DNA of 64,000 nt from Saccharopolyspora rhizosphaerae (GCF_003931915.1 NZ_RSAA01000035.1:682001-746000); one strand, 5' to 3'; numbered from the stretch's first letter, positions 25,690 through 35,275 are shown. The notes: generated by a model from the letters alone, not told the origin. Numbers and translations: made by a program.

Positions 25690-26885
25690 GTGCCCCCAAA
25701 GCCACTGCGCCAAGCGACGTTCCCCCCCACAACCCCCACTCGAACTTCGCGCGGATGTCGAACGGTAACCCTCGGAGCAGCCCAGGCACGCCGGAGTTCC
25801 CGACACCCCCGCGCGTCAGCCCGACCACGGCGGCGCCGCCCTGCACGAGCAACGTCCAGCCCCGTCGGATCTCGCGCGAAGATCGACAAAGCCCCGCACA
25901 CCAACGCTCTGCGCTGCACAGACACGTCCGGGCTCAGGGAACGCCCTCGCGCGTCCGGGAACAGGAAGTTGCGACCAGGCGCCAAGCCGCGCACAGCCCC
26001 ACACTCGAGCTTGGCGCGAATGTCGAACTGGAGGCCTCGGAGCAGGCCCAACACGGCGGAGATCACGGAGCGGCCCCGGGCGCGTCGGGCGGTGGCATCA
26101 CCCTCTCCGCGCGAAACACCGCACCGCCCGGTCGAAACCCGCGCGAGGTTGGACGCTCTGCGCTGCACTGACACACTCGGCCTCAAGATCCGCCGTCGCG
26201 TGTCGGGGCCGAAGAAGTCACGACCTTCTCGCGCCTAGCTGCGCCCAGCCCTCGCTCGAACTCCGTGCGAGATTCGAACGGTAACCCTCGGACCAGGCCA
26301 GACACACCGGGGGCCACGAAGCACCCGGGCACGGCGGGCGATGGTCACAACCTCCTCGCGCGAAACACCGTCCCACCCGGTCGAAATCCGCGCGAAGTTC
26401 GACAAGGCCCCCCGCACACCAACGCTCTGCGCTGCACAGACACACTCGGCCTCAAGATCCGCCGTCGCGTGTCGGGGCCGAAGAAGTCACGACCTTCTCG
26501 CGCCTAGCTGCGCCCAGCCCTCGCTCGAACTCCGTGCGAAATTCGAACGGTAACCCTCGGACCAGGCCAGACACACCGGGGGCCACGAAGCACCCGGGCA
26601 CGGCGGGCGATGGTCACAACCTCCTCGCGCGAAACACCGTCCCGCCCGGTCGAAATCCGCGCGAAGTTCGACAAGGCCCCCCGCACACCAACGCTCTGCG
26701 CTGCACAGACACGCTCCGGCTCAGGATGCGCACTCGCTGGTCGGGCTGAGAGGGTCACGACCTTCTCGGGGCAGGCTGCGCCTAGCGCTCAGTCGAAGTT
26801 CGCGCGAAGTTCGAACTGCAGGCCTCGGAACAGGGCAGACACGGCGGAGACCACGGAGCGGCCCCGGGCGCGTCGGGCGAAGTGA
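25690..26885. repeat. Palindromic tandem-repeat array (269-bp unit)
   Basis: Units A (26172-26440) and B (26441-26709) are 269 bp each and differ at only two positions. A diverged third unit runs on to about 26885, and two more diverged units extend left to about 25690. Each unit carries two copies of a core resembling TTCGAANTTCGCGCGAANTTCGAA (for example at 26253, 26388, 26523, 26656 and 26803), about 130 bp apart, plus GACACNC boxes. No protein reading is convincing. A lone copy of the same core lies at 44632. Confidence 0.85.
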
Positions 26886-27033
26886 CAGCGTCGCACCGGC
26901 TGAGCAACCGGCACCGCCGTGGGCTCGCGGAGGTTCTTTGGGCAGGACAGTCGTGGCAGGTTCAGGACCCGTAAGGCGTTGGGGATCTCCCCCTAGCCGC
27001 ACCGGGTTCTGCAGGACGACCACCAGGCCCTCA

Positions 27034-27062
27034 GTGCGGGCGAGCCGGAGGCTCGCCCGCAC
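27034..27062 (-). terminator. Hairpin terminator of the pst operon
   Basis: GTGCGGGCGAGCC pairs with GGCTCGCCCGCAC over a 3-base loop, 38 bp beyond the pstB stop. Confidence 0.75.
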
Positions 27063-27099
27063 GACATCGCGGCTCACCCACGGGGAACCCGAACGAGGA

Positions 27100-27876
27100 T
27101 CAGCCGAAGCGGCCGGAGATGTAGTCCTCCGTGGCCTTCTGAGCGGGGTTGGAGAAGATCTTCCCGGTCTCGTCGATCTCCACCAGCTGGCCGGGTTCCC
27201 CGACCGCGCGGAGGTTGAAGAACGCGGTCTGGTCGCTGACGCGGGCGGCCTGCTGCATGTTGTGGGTGACGATGACGATCGTGTAGTCCTGCTTGAGGTT
27301 CGCGATGAGGTCCTCGATCGCCAGGGTCGAGATCGGGTCGAGCGCGGAGCAGGGCTCGTCCATTAGCAGCACGTCGGGGCGCACCGCGATGGCGCGGGCG
27401 ATGCAGAGGCGCTGCTGCTGACCGCCGGAGAGGCCGCCGCCCGGCTTGTTGAGCCGGTCCTTGACCTCTTCCCACAGGTTCGCGCCGCGCAGCGCCTTCT
27501 CGGCGACCTCGTCCAGGTGCGCCTTGTTCTTCTCGCCCGCGAGCTTCAGGCCGGCGACCACGTTGTCCCGGATGGACATCGTGGGGAACGGGTTGGCGCG
27601 CTGGAAGACCATGCCGATGGTCTTGCGGACCTGCACCGGGTCGACGTCGTCGGCGTAGATGTCCTCGCCGTCGAGCATCACCTTGCCCTCGACGCGGGCA
27701 CCCGGGATGACCTCGTGCATCCGGTTCAGCGACCGCAGCACGGTGGACTTGCCGCAACCGGAGGGACCGATGAAGGCGGTGACGCTGCGGGCGGGCACCT
27801 GCAGGGTCACGTCCTGCACGGCGTGGAACTTGCCGTAGTGGAGGTTCAGGTCTTTGATGTCGAGACGCTTGGCCAT
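27100..27876 (-). CDS. pstB: Phosphate ABC transporter ATPase PstB
   Basis: A 258-residue ABC ATPase: Walker [11 protein letters not shown]-loop in [11 protein letters not shown], signature LSGGQQQRL, Walker [14 protein letters not shown] and switch His in VTHNMQ. The PstB-type substrate contacts and [12 protein letters not shown] ending are typical. Last gene of pstSCAB, 12 bp after pstA. It hydrolyses ATP on the inner face to drive high-affinity phosphate uptake. Confidence 0.96.
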   Translation of the reverse strand: MAKRLDIKDLNLHYGKFHAVQDVTLQVPARSVTAFIGPSGCGKSTVLRSLNRMHEVIPGARVEGKVMLDGEDIYADDVDPVQVRKTIGMVFQRANPFPTMSIRDNVVAGLKLAGEKNKAHLDEVAEKALRGANLWEEVKDRLNKPGGGLSGGQQQRLCIARAIAVRPDVLLMDEPCSALDPISTLAIEDLIANLKQDYTIVIVTHNMQQAARVSDQTAFFNLRAVGEPGQLVEIDETGKIFSNPAQKATEDYISGRFG

Positions 27877-27888
27877 GTCGAGAAGTCC

Positions 27889-28803
27889 CTACTTGGTCTT
27901 GATCGCGAAGATCTTGGACAGACCGGTGGCAGCGAGGTTGATCAGCATGATGACGAGGACGAGGGTCAGCGCCGCCCCCCACATCCGGTAGTCGCCGGCC
28001 GCGGTTCCGGTGCTGCGCTCCATGAAGATGGTCAGCGGGAGAGAGGCCATCTCCCCGTTGAAGAGGTCGAAGTTGATCGCCGAGGAGTACCCGACCAGGA
28101 TCAGCAGTGGTGCGGTCTCACCGAGCACACGCGCCAGGCCGAGCATGATGCCGGTGAGGATGCCGGACAGCGCGGTCGGCAGCACGATCCGCACGATGGT
28201 CTTCCACTTCGGCAGGCCCAGCGCGTAGGCCGCTTCGCGCAGTTCGTTCGGCACGATGAGCAGCATCGTCTCGGTGACCCGGACGACGACCGGCAGCATC
28301 AGCAGCAGCAGCGACAGCGCCACCGCGAAGCCGCTGCGGGTCATGCCGAAGGTGGTGATCCACAGCGCGTAGATGAACAGGCCCGCCACGATCGACGGCA
28401 AACCGCTCAGGATGTCCACCATGAAGGTGGCGGCCTTGGCCAGCTTCGACTGCTGCCCGTACTCGACGAGGTAGATCGCGACCATCACGCCGAGCGGGAC
28501 CGCGAAGACCAGGCAGACCAGGCCTTCGAAGACGGTGCCGACCAGGGCGTGGTAGATGCCGCCGCCGAAGTCGGTGGGCAGCAGGCCCTTGAACGAGTGG
28601 GACCACCACACGGTGCTGAGGAGGGGCCGGAGGCCGCGCTCGAACAGCGTCCACAGCACCCACAGCAGCGGGATGACCGCGATCACGAAGGCCGCCGCGA
28701 ACAGGACGGTGGCCAGGTTGTCCTTGAACTTCCGGCCGAAGCCGATGCTCTGGAAGGCCGGCGCGGTGGCGAGCTGCTCCACGTCGGCGGCGTCGGTCCT
28801 CAT
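27889..28803 (-). CDS. pstA: Phosphate ABC transporter permease PstA
   Basis: A 304-residue inner-membrane permease with about six transmembrane helices. The coupling helix EAAYALGLPKWKTIVRIVLPTALSG is the EAA loop that contacts PstB. Its ATG overlaps the pstC stop (ATGA at 28803-28800), so translation is coupled. N-terminal cytoplasmic extension of about 30 residues. Confidence 0.95.
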   Translation of the reverse strand: MRTDAADVEQLATAPAFQSIGFGRKFKDNLATVLFAAAFVIAVIPLLWVLWTLFERGLRPLLSTVWWSHSFKGLLPTDFGGGIYHALVGTVFEGLVCLVFAVPLGVMVAIYLVEYGQQSKLAKAATFMVDILSGLPSIVAGLFIYALWITTFGMTRSGFAVALSLLLLMLPVVVRVTETMLLIVPNELREAAYALGLPKWKTIVRIVLPTALSGILTGIMLGLARVLGETAPLLILVGYSSAINFDLFNGEMASLPLTIFMERSTGTAAGDYRMWGAALTLVLVIMLINLAATGLSKIFAIKTK

Positions 28804-29855
28804 GACTTCCCCTCAGCGCCGGCCGCGCTCTCGATCCAGCGCGCGAGCGCGTTGACTGCGAAGGTGATGACGAACAGCACCAGGCCGGCCGAGATGTAGG
28901 CCCCGACCTGCAGGTTGTTGTTGAACTCGGCGGACCCGAGGGCGATCTTGGAGGCGAAGGTCGCCCCGCTGTCGAAGATGCTGTACCCGGGTGCCGCGGA
29001 GGTGCCGCTCAGGATGATGGTCAGCGCCATCGTCTCGCCCAGGGCGCGGCCGAGACCGAGCATGGAGCCGCCCACGAAGCCGTTGCGGCCGAAGGGCCAC
29101 ACCGTGGTCTTGATGACCTCCCAGCGGGTCGCGCCGAGGGCGAGCGCACCCTCGATCTGCGCGGCCGGGGTGCGGGAGAAGACCTCGCGGGTCACACCGG
29201 TGATCGTCGGGATGATCATCACCGCGAGCACGATCCCGGCGGTGAAGACGTTGGCGCCGGAGTCGACCTGGCTGATGTTGCCCTGGGCGAAGATCGGGAT
29301 CCAGCCCAGGTTCTCGTTCAGCCAGTTCGCCACGGGCTTGAGGAACGGCCCCAGCACCAGGAAGCCCCAGAGGCCGTAGACGACCGAGGGCACCGCGGCC
29401 AGCAGGTCGACGACGTAGGCGAACGGGCGGGCCAGGATCCGCGGCGCGTACCGGGTGAGGAACAGGGCGATGCCGCCGGACAGCGGCATCGCGATCACCA
29501 GCGCGACCAGCGAGCTGGCCACGGTGATCCACGCGAGGTCGATGATCCCGAAGCTCATGTCGTTCGGGTCGCCGGTGTCCCACTCCCTGCTGAACAGGAA
29601 GTTCACCTGGTTCACCTGCAGGGCGGGGACCGCGCGGACGAGCAGGAAGATCGCGATGGCCGCGATCACCGCCACCACGAACGCCCCGGACGCGGTGGCG
29701 AGCGAGGAGAACAGCTTGTCGCCGAGTCGGGAGGTTCTGCCCGCGGGTTTCAGTGGAGCGGAAATGGGAGCCTCCGGTCCGGAATGCGCCGAGGCGTCCC
29801 GCTGGGCACCGCTGGTGCTCGCGGGCCGCGCTTCGGTTCTCGTCGAGTCGGTCAC
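28800..29855 (-). CDS. pstC: Phosphate ABC transporter permease PstC
   Basis: A 351-residue permease with a Ser/Thr/Arg-rich cytoplasmic tail of about 55 residues, then six or seven helices. The EAA loop reads EGALALGATRWEVIKTTVWP. I prefer GTG 29855, giving TDSTRTEARP as N-terminus; the open frame reaches 29903. It overlaps pstA by four bases and starts 73 bp downstream of pstS. Confidence 0.93.
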   Translation of the reverse strand: MTDSTRTEARPASTSGAQRDASAHSGPEAPISAPLKPAGRTSRLGDKLFSSLATASGAFVVAVIAAIAIFLLVRAVPALQVNQVNFLFSREWDTGDPNDMSFGIIDLAWITVASSLVALVIAMPLSGGIALFLTRYAPRILARPFAYVVDLLAAVPSVVYGLWGFLVLGPFLKPVANWLNENLGWIPIFAQGNISQVDSGANVFTAGIVLAVMIIPTITGVTREVFSRTPAAQIEGALALGATRWEVIKTTVWPFGRNGFVGGSMLGLGRALGETMALTIILSGTSAAPGYSIFDSGATFASKIALGSAEFNNNLQVGAYISAGLVLFVITFAVNALARWIESAAGAEGKS

Positions 29856-29928
29856 TGCGATTCGCAGCCTCTCATCTTCTCCGGTGGACCAGGGGGTCCG
29901 CACGAATCTCGAGCGGCCCCGGTCACGC

Positions 29929-31044
29929 TCACGAGATTGCGTTGACGGCTTCCAGGACCTTGCCCTTGAAGGACTCGGGCAGCGGGACGTAACCCGACTT
30001 CTCGAGGTCCTCCGGGTCGGCGTTGGCCGCCACGGTGAGGAACGACTTGACCGCCTTGGTGGTCTCCGGGTCGTAACCCTTCGAGCAGACGATCTCGTAG
30101 GTGTTCAACACGATCGGGTAGACGCCGGGGGACTTGTTGCCGTAGATCGACTTGAGGTCGACCTTGAGGTCGTGGCCTTCGCCCTCGATCTCGGCGGCTT
30201 CGATGCCCCGGCCGACGTTCGCGGTGCTGAGCTCGACGGGGCCGGAGCCGCTGTCGATCTTGGCGACGCCCAGGCCCAGGTTCTTCGGGAAGGACCACTC
30301 GACGTAGGTGAAGGCACCCTCGGTGGCCTTGACCGACTGCGCGACCTGGTCGGAGCCGTCGCGGCCCTGGCCGACGCCCTGTCCGCCTTGGAAGGTCTTG
30401 CCCTCACCGGTGAAGGCCCCGCCCGTCGCGGTCTTGAGGTACTTCTGGAAGTTCTCGGTCGTGCCCGATTCGTCCGAGCGGTAGAACGGCACGATCTCGA
30501 TCCCGGGGAGCTGGGCGTTCGGGTTCAACGCCTTGATCGCCGGGTCGTCCCACTTCTTGATCTCACCCTTGAAGATCTTGCTGATCACGTCGGGGGTGAG
30601 GGTCAGGGCGGGGTTGCCCGGGAGGTTGTAGGAGATCGCGATCGGGCCGAACACCATCGGGATGTTCCAGGCCGGGTTGCCCTGGCAGCGCGCAGCCGCC
30701 TCGGCGACCTCGCCCTTCTCCTCCTTCAGCGCGGAGTCCGAGCCGCCGAAGTCGACCTGTCCGGCGGTGAAGGCGGCGACGCCTTTGCCGGAACCGGACT
30801 TCGTGTAGTTCACGGTCTGGTCGGGGCACTTGATGCCGTAGTCGCGGGCGAAGACGTCCACAGCGTTCTTCTGCGCCGACGATCCCTCGCCGGAGACCGG
30901 CTTGGTGCCGCAGTCGACCTGCAACCCGGCGAGCGCGGGGTTGATGCCGCCCTCCGGGATGTTGTAGTCCGTACCGCAGCCGGCGAGCACAAGCGCGCCC
31001 GCAGCGAAGACGGCCCATGCAGCGCTGTGCCGCTTGATTCTCAC
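29929..31044 (-). CDS. pstS: Phosphate-binding lipoprotein PstS
   Basis: A 371-residue lipoprotein with lipobox LVLAGC (Cys23). The phosphate-binding fold shows EGSSAQKNAVDVFARDYG, KSGSGKGVAAFTAGQVDFGGSD, FYRSDESGTTENFQKYL and NVGRGIEAAE. It captures phosphate outside the membrane for PstCAB. GTG 31044 has GGAGG seven bases upstream; the open frame to 31209 runs through the promoter. A PHO box lies 115 bp upstream. Confidence 0.95.
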   Translation of the reverse strand: MRIKRHSAAWAVFAAGALVLAGCGTDYNIPEGGINPALAGLQVDCGTKPVSGEGSSAQKNAVDVFARDYGIKCPDQTVNYTKSGSGKGVAAFTAGQVDFGGSDSALKEEKGEVAEAAARCQGNPAWNIPMVFGPIAISYNLPGNPALTLTPDVISKIFKGEIKKWDDPAIKALNPNAQLPGIEIVPFYRSDESGTTENFQKYLKTATGGAFTGEGKTFQGGQGVGQGRDGSDQVAQSVKATEGAFTYVEWSFPKNLGLGVAKIDSGSGPVELSTANVGRGIEAAEIEGEGHDLKVDLKSIYGNKSPGVYPIVLNTYEIVCSKGYDPETTKAVKSFLTVAANADPEDLEKSGYVPLPESFKGKVLEAVNAIS

Positions 31045-31158
31045 TTCGGTCCTCCACCCAAGGGACGAGCTTGCGGGTCGCGGCCGAGCGTGCACGCTCG
31101 TGCTCGGTTCCGCTGGGGGCGACGCTAAGCAGCCAGGGTGGCCTGTCCTCGCCATCGA

Positions 31159-31176
31159 AGTGAACGGAAGGTGAAC
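31159..31176 (-). promoter_or_regulatory. PHO box upstream of pstS
   Basis: On the minus strand GTTCACC-TTCC-GTTCACT: two direct repeats with an 11-bp period, the same unit as at phoU. It places pstSCAB under the phosphate response regulator. Confidence 0.75.
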
Positions 31177-31265
31177 AAGGCACACTGAGTAAGCAGAACC
31201 ACATTCCAACGGGCGAAATCGAGGCGGAGGTTCCGATCTTGCCGTGACTCAGCGCAGCTCCGCGG

Positions 31266-32219
31266 TCAGCGCCCGAATTGCACGTCGCTGTCCAGCTTGG
31301 CGAAGCCCAACCGCTGGTAGACCTTCACCGCGGGGACGTTGTCCGCCTCGACGTAGAGGATGACGTGGCTGCGCCCGGTGTCGCGCAGGTGCCGCAGGCC
31401 GGCCACGGTCAGTGACTTCCCCAAGCCGCCGCCCTGGGCGTGCGGGTCAACGCCGACGACGTAGACCTCGCCCGTCCCGTCCGGGTGCACCTTCGTCCAG
31501 TGGAAGCCGAGCAGCTCGCCGGAGGCGTCCACCGCGAGGAAGAAGCCCGCCGGGTCGAACCAGTCCTCCTGCTCCTTGGTGCGCAGGTCCTGCTCGGTCA
31601 TGTCGCCCTGCTCCGGATGCCAGACGAACGCGCGGTGGTTCACCCGCACCACGTCGGCCTCGTCCTCGCCCGGTCGGAAGGTGCGCAGCGTGACGCCCTC
31701 CGGTGGCGGCGCCTCGGGCAGCTCGGGTTCGGTCAGCGGACGACCCATCCGCCACAGCTCCCGCGGCCGGTGGAAGCCGTAGCGCTCGGCCAGCCGCACC
31801 GCACCCGGGTGCTCGCCGTGCGACCAGGTCCTCAGCCGGCCGGTGTCGATGTCGGGATCGGTGCCGAGCTCGGCGCGCTCCAGCAGCGCCTCCACGAGCC
31901 TGGTGCCCGCGCCCTGACGGCGGTGGTCGGGGTGCACGGCCAGCTCGGCGACCAGTTGGCCGGCGTCGGGCTCGTGCTCGGTGTCCAGGTGCGCGTACCC
32001 GATCAGCGCGCCCCCGGAGTCGCGCAGGACGAAGTGCTCGGAGCGCACGTCGGCCTGCACCGGCTCGATCTGGTGCACGACGTCGCGGTGCGCCTTGAGC
32101 CGCAGGATCACGTGCTCGCCGACCGGGGCGACGCCGTCCGCCTTCTCGGTCTCCTCGAGCAGGGCCATCACTTCGGCCAGCTCGCCCTCGTCCAGTCCGT
32201 TCCGCCAAGTCAGCTGCAC
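31266..32219 (-). CDS. mshD: Mycothiol synthase MshD
   Basis: A 317-residue acetyltransferase with two GNAT domains, the last enzyme of mycothiol synthesis (acetyl-CoA to Cys-GlcN-Ins). N-terminal domain motif LAVHPDHRRQGAGTRLVEAL; C-terminal active domain VVGVDPHAQGGGLGKSLT and YVEADNVPAVKVYQRLGF. GTG 32219 is 7 nt after TAGGGT, a leaderless start; GTG/ATG 32237 is possible. Gene order glnR, mshD, pst matches M. tuberculosis Rv0818-Rv0820. Identifies the organism as a mycothiol producer. Confidence 0.93.
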   Translation of the reverse strand: MQLTWRNGLDEGELAEVMALLEETEKADGVAPVGEHVILRLKAHRDVVHQIEPVQADVRSEHFVLRDSGGALIGYAHLDTEHEPDAGQLVAELAVHPDHRRQGAGTRLVEALLERAELGTDPDIDTGRLRTWSHGEHPGAVRLAERYGFHRPRELWRMGRPLTEPELPEAPPPEGVTLRTFRPGEDEADVVRVNHRAFVWHPEQGDMTEQDLRTKEQEDWFDPAGFFLAVDASGELLGFHWTKVHPDGTGEVYVVGVDPHAQGGGLGKSLTVAGLRHLRDTGRSHVILYVEADNVPAVKVYQRLGFAKLDSDVQFGR

Positions 32220-32247
32220 GCCTCTGACCCTACCCACCCGAGCACGA

Positions 32248-32279
32248 CGAAGCCCCCGATCCGATGATCGGGGGCTTCG
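32248..32279 (-). terminator. Hairpin terminator after glnR
   Basis: A 14-bp perfect stem (CGAAGCCCCCGATC/GATCGGGGGCTTCG) with a 4-base loop, 17 bp past the glnR stop. Confidence 0.8.
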
Positions 32280-32295
32280 GCCGTCGAACTCGGTG

Positions 32296-33057
32296 TCAAG
32301 CGTTGACGTTCGACCGCCCCAGGGACTCCGCTGCCGCTTCCGCCTCGGCGGCTTCGGCGACCTCCGCGGCCACCGGCGAGGTCGTGCCGCCGCGGTTCGG
32401 GCGGACGAACTTGTAGCCGACGTTGCGCACGGTGCCGATCATCGCGTCGTGCTCGGGGCCCAGCTTGGCGCGCAGCCGCCGGACGTGGACGTCCACCGTG
32501 CGGGTGCCGCCGAAGAAGTCGTACCCCCAGACCTCCTGCAGCAGCTGAGCACGGGTGAACACCCGGCCCGCGTGACCGGCCAGGAACTTCAACAGCTCGA
32601 ACTCCTTGTAGGTCAGTTCGAGCGCGCGCCCCCGCAGCCGGGCCGTGTAGGTGGCCTCCTCGATGACCAGGTCGCCGACCGTCAGCGAGCCGTCACCGCC
32701 GGAGGAGGCGCTGCTGCGCCGCGAGACCAGCAGCCGCAGCCGCGCGTCGACCTCGGCCGGGCCGGTGCTCGGCAGCAGGATGTCGTCCACGCCCCACTCG
32801 GCGTTGACGGTCACCAATCCGCCCTCGTTGACCAGGGCGATCACCGGGACGTCACCGGCGGAGAGCAGGCGGCACAGGTCGCGGGCGCCCGCCAGGTCGG
32901 TGCGGGCGTCGACGATGACGACGTCGTGGGCACCCCCGGACAGGATGGCTCCGGGGTCGGCGGGGAGGATTCGGACTCGGTGCGGCAGCAGGGCCAGCGA
33001 CGGCAGGACCGCGTCGCAATCGGACTCACCGGTCAGCAGGAGCAGTTCGGAGCTCAT
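32296..33057 (-). CDS. glnR: GlnR-type OmpR-family regulator
   Basis: A 253-residue regulator: a receiver-like domain (1-115) with DVVIVDARTDLAGARDLCRLL and a winged-helix effector (LELTYKEFELLKFLAGHAG, TRAQLLQEVWGYDF, VDVHVRRLRAKL, VRNVGYKFVRP). In actinobacteria GlnR is an orphan regulator of nitrogen assimilation acting without a cognate kinase; the position equals M. tuberculosis Rv0818. The C-terminal Ala/Glu-rich tail is dispensable-looking. Start ATG 33057. Divergent from the alpha/beta hydrolase gene. Confidence 0.9.
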   Translation of the reverse strand: MSSELLLLTGESDCDAVLPSLALLPHRVRILPADPGAILSGGAHDVVIVDARTDLAGARDLCRLLSAGDVPVIALVNEGGLVTVNAEWGVDDILLPSTGPAEVDARLRLLVSRRSSASSGGDGSLTVGDLVIEEATYTARLRGRALELTYKEFELLKFLAGHAGRVFTRAQLLQEVWGYDFFGGTRTVDVHVRRLRAKLGPEHDAMIGTVRNVGYKFVRPNRGGTTSPVAAEVAEAAEAEAAAESLGRSNVNA

Positions 33058-33171
33058 CTGGGGGGCCTCCATCTCCAGGCGCGAACAGCCGAGGGCCGTG
33101 GCTCGGGCGTCACCCGCAGTGGTCGGATGACTCGGCGTCGTTGCCTGTGGATGCCAAGGAGAATAACCGAC

Positions 33172-34038
33172 ATGCGCCGGAAAAACCCAGGTCCCGCCGA
33201 GGGCGTCACATTTGTGAACAGCAGGCGACCTCGTGTTTCGCCCACGTTTCGCGATGGGGCTGTCACGTTGCGCGCAGAAGACGGTACGCGGTTGCGCGGT
33301 GTGCTGGACCCCGGTCCCGGGCTGCCCGCGCCCCTGGGTTTCGTCGTCGGCCACGGTTTCACGAACCACATCCGCAAGCCCAGCGTGCGCGTTGTCCTGC
33401 AGCGGTTGGCGACTCACGGACCGGTGCTGGCGACCGACTTCCGCGGGCACGGCCGTTCGGGCGGGCGGACCACCGTGGGGCCGAACGAGGCGATGGACAT
33501 CGACGCCGCCGTCGCGCACCTGCGGTCGCTCGGGTGTGAGCGGGTCGTCACCATCGGGTTCTCGCTGGGCGGCTCCGTGGTCCTCCGCCAAGCCGCGCTG
33601 GGAACCCCGCCGGACGCCGTGATCTCGGTGAGCAGCCCGGCGCGCTGGTTCGTCCGCGAGACGCCGGCGATGCGCCGGGTGCACTGGCTGCTCGAACAAC
33701 CCCACGGCCGGCTGGCCGCGCGGCTGCTCGGCGTGCGGCTCGCGCCTCCGTGGCCTCGGGTTCCGATCTCGCCGCTCGAACTCGTGACCCGCGTCGAGAT
33801 CCCGCGGCTGGTCGTGCACGGTGCCGAGGATCACTACTTCCCACCCACGGACGCGCGCGCCCTCGCCGAGGCGGGAGACGCCGAGTTCTGGCTGGTCGAG
33901 GGCATGCGGCACGCCGAGAGCTCCACGTCGCCGGAGCTGGTGGACCGGATCGTGGCCTGGGCGGTGGATATGGTGGTGCCACCCGATCGTGCCCGGTCGG
34001 ACCGCCGGTGCCCCGACAGAACGGAACGCGCGGAGTGA
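33172..34038 (+). CDS. Alpha/beta hydrolase
   Basis: A 288-residue serine hydrolase: oxyanion VVGHGFTNH near 58-66, TDFRGHGRSGG, nucleophile GFSLGGS (Ser131), catalytic Asp in VHGAEDHYFPP and His in EGMRHAESS. First gene of a three-gene operon: its TGA overlaps the GTG of the DUF2993 gene. ATG 33172 has AAGGAG upstream; GTG 33214 is alternative. Lysophospholipase- or lipase-like; substrate unknown. Confidence 0.88.
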   Translation: MRRKNPGPAEGVTFVNSRRPRVSPTFRDGAVTLRAEDGTRLRGVLDPGPGLPAPLGFVVGHGFTNHIRKPSVRVVLQRLATHGPVLATDFRGHGRSGGRTTVGPNEAMDIDAAVAHLRSLGCERVVTIGFSLGGSVVLRQAALGTPPDAVISVSSPARWFVRETPAMRRVHWLLEQPHGRLAARLLGVRLAPPWPRVPISPLELVTRVEIPRLVVHGAEDHYFPPTDARALAEAGDAEFWLVEGMRHAESSTSPELVDRIVAWAVDMVVPPDRARSDRRCPDRTERAE

Positions 34039-34838
34039 AGAAGCTCGCGATCACGCTCGTCCTCGTGATCGGCCTCCTGGTCGCCGCCGACTTCGGCTCG
34101 GCCGCGGTCGCCGAGTACCAGGTGTCGAAGAAGGTCGGCCAGCAGCTCAAGCTGCCGGAGCAGCCGGAAGTCTCGATCAACGGCTTCCCGTTCCTCACCC
34201 AGGTCGTGGCCGGGAACTACCGCGACGTGCAGCTGGTCGCCAACGCCGTGCCGGTCGGGCCGTTCAACGAGGTGGGCATCGAGGCCGACCTGCACGGGGC
34301 GAAGGTCGCCGCCTCCGAGGTCATCGCCGGGACGGCCGACGAGTTCACGGTGGACCAGCTGGTGGGCCGGGTGAAGCTGAAGGCCTCCGACGTGGCGCGG
34401 CTGATCGGGATCCAGGACCTGACCATCGAACCAGCCGCCCCGGACGCGCTGGCCGACGACGAGGGCAACGTCAGTCAGGCCGACGAGCAGCTGGCCCAGG
34501 GCGGCGACGACCAGCGGGCGCTGGTCCAGCTCGACGGCACCGTGAACATCGCGGGCTCGGACAACAAGGTCCGGGTGATCGCGGTGCTGGCGTTGGTCAA
34601 CGGCAAGATGGAGATCGAGCCGCGCAAGCTGGAGCTGAACAACAGCGCGCTGGGCCCGATCGACCTGCCGCCGATCTTCGAGCAGTCGGTGCTCAAGCAG
34701 TTCAACACCACCCTGGACCCGGGCATGCTGCCGTTCGAGGTGCAGCCCACGGCGGTGCGCGCGGAACGCGGCGCGCTGGTCATCGAGGGCACCGCGGACA
34801 ACGTGACCATCAGCGGGAACGGGGTGTCCACGCGATGA
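34035..34838 (+). CDS. DUF2993 lipid-binding-like exported protein
   Basis: A 267-residue protein with an N-terminal signal anchor (LAITLVLVIGLLVAADFG) and an extracytoplasmic DUF2993 domain (VSINGFPFLTQVVAGNYRDVQL, PFEVQPTAVRAERG). DUF2993 proteins are thought to form elongated lipid-binding tubes. It corresponds to M. tuberculosis Rv0817c. Overlaps both neighbours by four bases, so the hydrolase, this protein and the thioredoxin are one translational unit. Confidence 0.85.
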   Translation: MKKLAITLVLVIGLLVAADFGSAAVAEYQVSKKVGQQLKLPEQPEVSINGFPFLTQVVAGNYRDVQLVANAVPVGPFNEVGIEADLHGAKVAASEVIAGTADEFTVDQLVGRVKLKASDVARLIGIQDLTIEPAAPDALADDEGNVSQADEQLAQGGDDQRALVQLDGTVNIAGSDNKVRVIAVLALVNGKMEIEPRKLELNNSALGPIDLPPIFEQSVLKQFNTTLDPGMLPFEVQPTAVRAERGALVIEGTADNVTISGNGVSTR

Positions 34839-35275
34839 GCCCAGGCGTGATCGCGCTGCTGGTCGTGGTCCCGGTGGCGCTGGTGATCGGCCTGGTGTGG
34901 CAGGCCCGGCAGGGCAAGGTGCGCAGCAGCGGGGGTGAGGAGATCGTGACCGACCACTTCCCGGACGGCCTCAAGCAGCAGCTCGCCGACGCGCCCGACC
35001 CGGACGCGCAGGTGACGTTGCTGCAGCTGTCGACGACCTTCTGCCAGCCGTGCCGGCACACCCGCATCCTGCTCGCCGACTTCGCGGGCAAGAACGACCA
35101 CGTCCGGCACGTCGAGGTCGACCTCACCGACCACCCCGAGTGGTCCACCCCGCTGCGGGTGCACACGACCCCCACCACGCTGGTCCTCGACCGCGACGGT
35201 CGCGAGCTCTTCCGCGTCGGCGGCGTCCCCCGGCCGCAAGCCCTCGCCGAAGCCATCGAGCCGCACGTGTCGTGA
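34835..35275 (+). CDS. Membrane-anchored thioredoxin-like protein
   Basis: A 146-residue protein: an N-terminal transmembrane helix (1-22), then a thioredoxin fold with Cys70-x-x-Cys73 (FCQPCRHTR) and the cis-proline in TTPTTLVLDRDG. Equivalent to M. tuberculosis ThiX (Rv0816c). The unusual Q-P dipeptide between the cysteines sets the redox potential apart from classical W-C-G-P-C thioredoxin. ATG 34835 overlaps the upstream stop. A 24-bp tandem duplication begins at its stop codon. Confidence 0.88.
   Translation: MSPGVIALLVVVPVALVIGLVWQARQGKVRSSGGEEIVTDHFPDGLKQQLADAPDPDAQVTLLQLSTTFCQPCRHTRILLADFAGKNDHVRHVEVDLTDHPEWSTPLRVHTTPTTLVLDRDGRELFRVGGVPRPQALAEAIEPHVS

Noticed and set aside
25690-26885. 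Several overlapping 70-90-codon frames in the repeat array, some repeated almost exactly
   Set aside because: They follow the 269-bp DNA period, occur on both strands and in several phases, and lack ribosome sites or domain-like composition; the DNA palindrome is the conserved unit.
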